From: Candidatus Anammoximicrobium sp.
Lineage (GTDB): Bacteria > Planctomycetota > Planctomycetia > Pirellulales > Pirellulaceae
Assembly (NCBI GenBank): GCA_012515235.1
Contig: JAAYYU010000011.1
Span: forward strand, 1-64,000
Direction of reading: 5' to 3'
DNA: 64,000 nt
The notes under the pieces were generated by a model. It had not been told where the DNA came from, did not search any database, and was given only the letters and a program-made list of their open reading frames with translations. Both the position numbers and the translations under genes were made by a program. Shown piece after piece: positions 63,235 through 64,000 of this stretch (positions are counted from its first letter, which is position 1; each line of letters opens with the position of its first letter).

Positions 63235-64000
63235 TTAGACGTCGTCCGTGTCGTCCAGTGCGGCCAACTGGGTCTCGTCCAGGTCGATCGGCCCGTCGTC
63301 GTCGGGGAGGGCTGCCGCAGGCGGCGCATCGGGAAAGGCCAGGCCGCCCTGGATCCTGTCCAGCCAGGCTCCGAGTTCCGCCTCCGACATGCCGGACGCG
63401 CGTTCGAGCGTCAGTTGGGCTTCGCGGCCTGCCGCCGGCAGCGTTGCCCGGACCGTCAGGCGGCCGTCTTGACCATACTGGAACGTCACTCTGACCGGCG
63501 TCCCCACGGGCAGATCCGGGGGCAAGTCCGCGACAGCCAGACGTCCGATGTGCGTACACCCTTCCCCCGTATCCGTGCCGCCTTCGACCACGGGGATGAT
63601 CACGTCCTTCTGGCCGTCCTTGGACGTCTGGAACTTGCGCGTCACCGAGGCCGGCAGCGGTGTGTTGCGCGGAATCATTACTTTGCGCCGGGTGAGGCGA
63701 CTTTCCAGATCGATCCCCAACACGCCCAGGGTATGCGAGTTGACGTTATGCACGGAAAGGCCGCGGAACGCTTTCGCCCCCTGGTGCAGAAGCATTCCCG
63801 CGTAGATCGCCGCGCCGTGGGCCACCGCTTCGTCCGGCGACAGCGAACGGTCCGGCGACAGACCGGACTCCTCGGCCAACATCCGTTGGATCATCGGCAT
63901 CCGGGTCGCGCCGCCGACCAGCAACAATCGCGTCACATCGCTCCATGTGACGCCTGCATCCTTCAGCAGACTGCGGCAGGTCAATCGCGTGCGTTCGACC
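63235..64000 (-). CDS. Hsp70-family protein, 3' part, without lid domain (5' truncated)
   Basis: The frame stays open to the right edge of the window, so the N terminus is missing. The visible part starts within the ATPase domain: LLLVGGATRMPMIQRML (adenosine-motif region) and DEAVAHGAAIYAG are the end of the Hsp70 nucleotide-binding domain. A beta-sandwich substrate domain follows (SVHNVNSHTLGVLGID, PRNTPLPASVTRKF). After about residue 175 only a short acidic tail remains (LPDDDGPIDLDETQLAALDD), so the C-terminal helical lid of DnaK is absent. This is a diverged Hsp70-like chaperone, not housekeeping DnaK. Confidence 0.85.
   Translation of the reverse strand, partial: VERTRLTCRSLLKDAGVTWSDVTRLLLVGGATRMPMIQRMLAEESGLSPDRSLSPDEAVAHGAAIYAGMLLHQGAKAFRGLSVHNVNSHTLGVLGIDLESRLTRRKVMIPRNTPLPASVTRKFQTSKDGQKDVIIPVVEGGTDTGEGCTHIGRLAVADLPPDLPVGTPVRVTFQYGQDGRLTVRATLPAAGREAQLTLERASGMSEAELGAWLDRIQGGLAFPDAPPAAALPDDDGPIDLDETQLAALDDTDDV

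Overview
The window is a GC-rich (by eye roughly two-thirds G+C) chromosomal segment of a planctomycete, most likely of the Pirellulales type. The evidence is a giant cadherin/discoidin/dockerin secreted protein, several Tat-exported Gfo/Idh/MocA oxidoreductases, a DUF4838 protein, an Lpg1974-like outer-membrane protein, an HU protein with a long C-terminal tail, and short secreted Tyr/Pro- or Cys-rich proteins. No rRNA, tRNA, transposase, phage gene or CRISPR array was recognised. Genus and species cannot be assigned from the sequence alone.

Layout. 1-16.6 kb: the 3' part of an ~12 kb gene for a modular extracellular protein, then a large heparinase II/III-type polysaccharide lyase. 16.7-20.2 kb (minus strand): a Tat-exported deacetylase-like protein and a DUF4838 protein. 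20.6-27.3 kb: a compact lipid/glycan-type cluster, with an SDR-SCP2 fusion and a glycosyltransferase on plus converging on a condensation-like acyltransferase, a methyltransferase and a second, paralogous glycosyltransferase on minus. 27.8-31.0 kb: a MacB/LolD-type ABC exporter pair. 31.1-38.3 kb (minus): a GH109-like enzyme, two Tat-exported Gfo/Idh/MocA proteins, a porin-like protein and a uronate isomerase-like enzyme. 38.4-42.3 kb (minus): a DUF900-type hydrolase lipoprotein and DNA topoisomerase VI subunit B. 42.9-46.2 kb: short secreted proteins, a CheY-like regulator and a secretin-related periplasmic protein. 46.4-52.6 kb (plus): an SDR, then a four-gene module of two WXG100-like proteins, one coiled-coil protein and a 1,326-residue membrane-anchored FtsK/SpoIIIE ATPase, which looks like a minimal type VII secretion-like system. 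52.7-56.9 kb (minus): acpS, trpS, pyrD, a small lipoprotein, an HU-family protein and a YkgJ-type cysteine-cluster protein. 57.2-64 kb: a CehA/McbA-type hydrolase, a secreted nuclease, a ceramidase-like protein, an HGSNAT-like acetyltransferase and the 3' part of an Hsp70-family gene.

Functional themes. Many genes fit export and breakdown of complex, acidic or amino-sugar polysaccharides: lyase, GH109-like, uronate isomerase-like, DUF4838, Gfo/Idh/MocA and HGSNAT-like proteins. This is inferred from family membership; no substrate can be read from the sequence. The most interesting loci are the WXG100/FtsK module, a bacterial topoisomerase VI B subunit with a second H2TH-like domain inserted in its transducer domain, and the inverted lipid/glycan cluster bounded by two paralogous glycosyltransferases.

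Intergenic DNA is rich in small structured repeats. At least three families recur or fold strongly: a ~100-bp element beside gene ends, a 27-bp-arm palindrome found twice, and a cluster of hairpin repeats before the ceramidase-like gene. Start codons were chosen by Shine-Dalgarno match, signal peptide position and family length; GTG or TTG starts are proposed for five genes.
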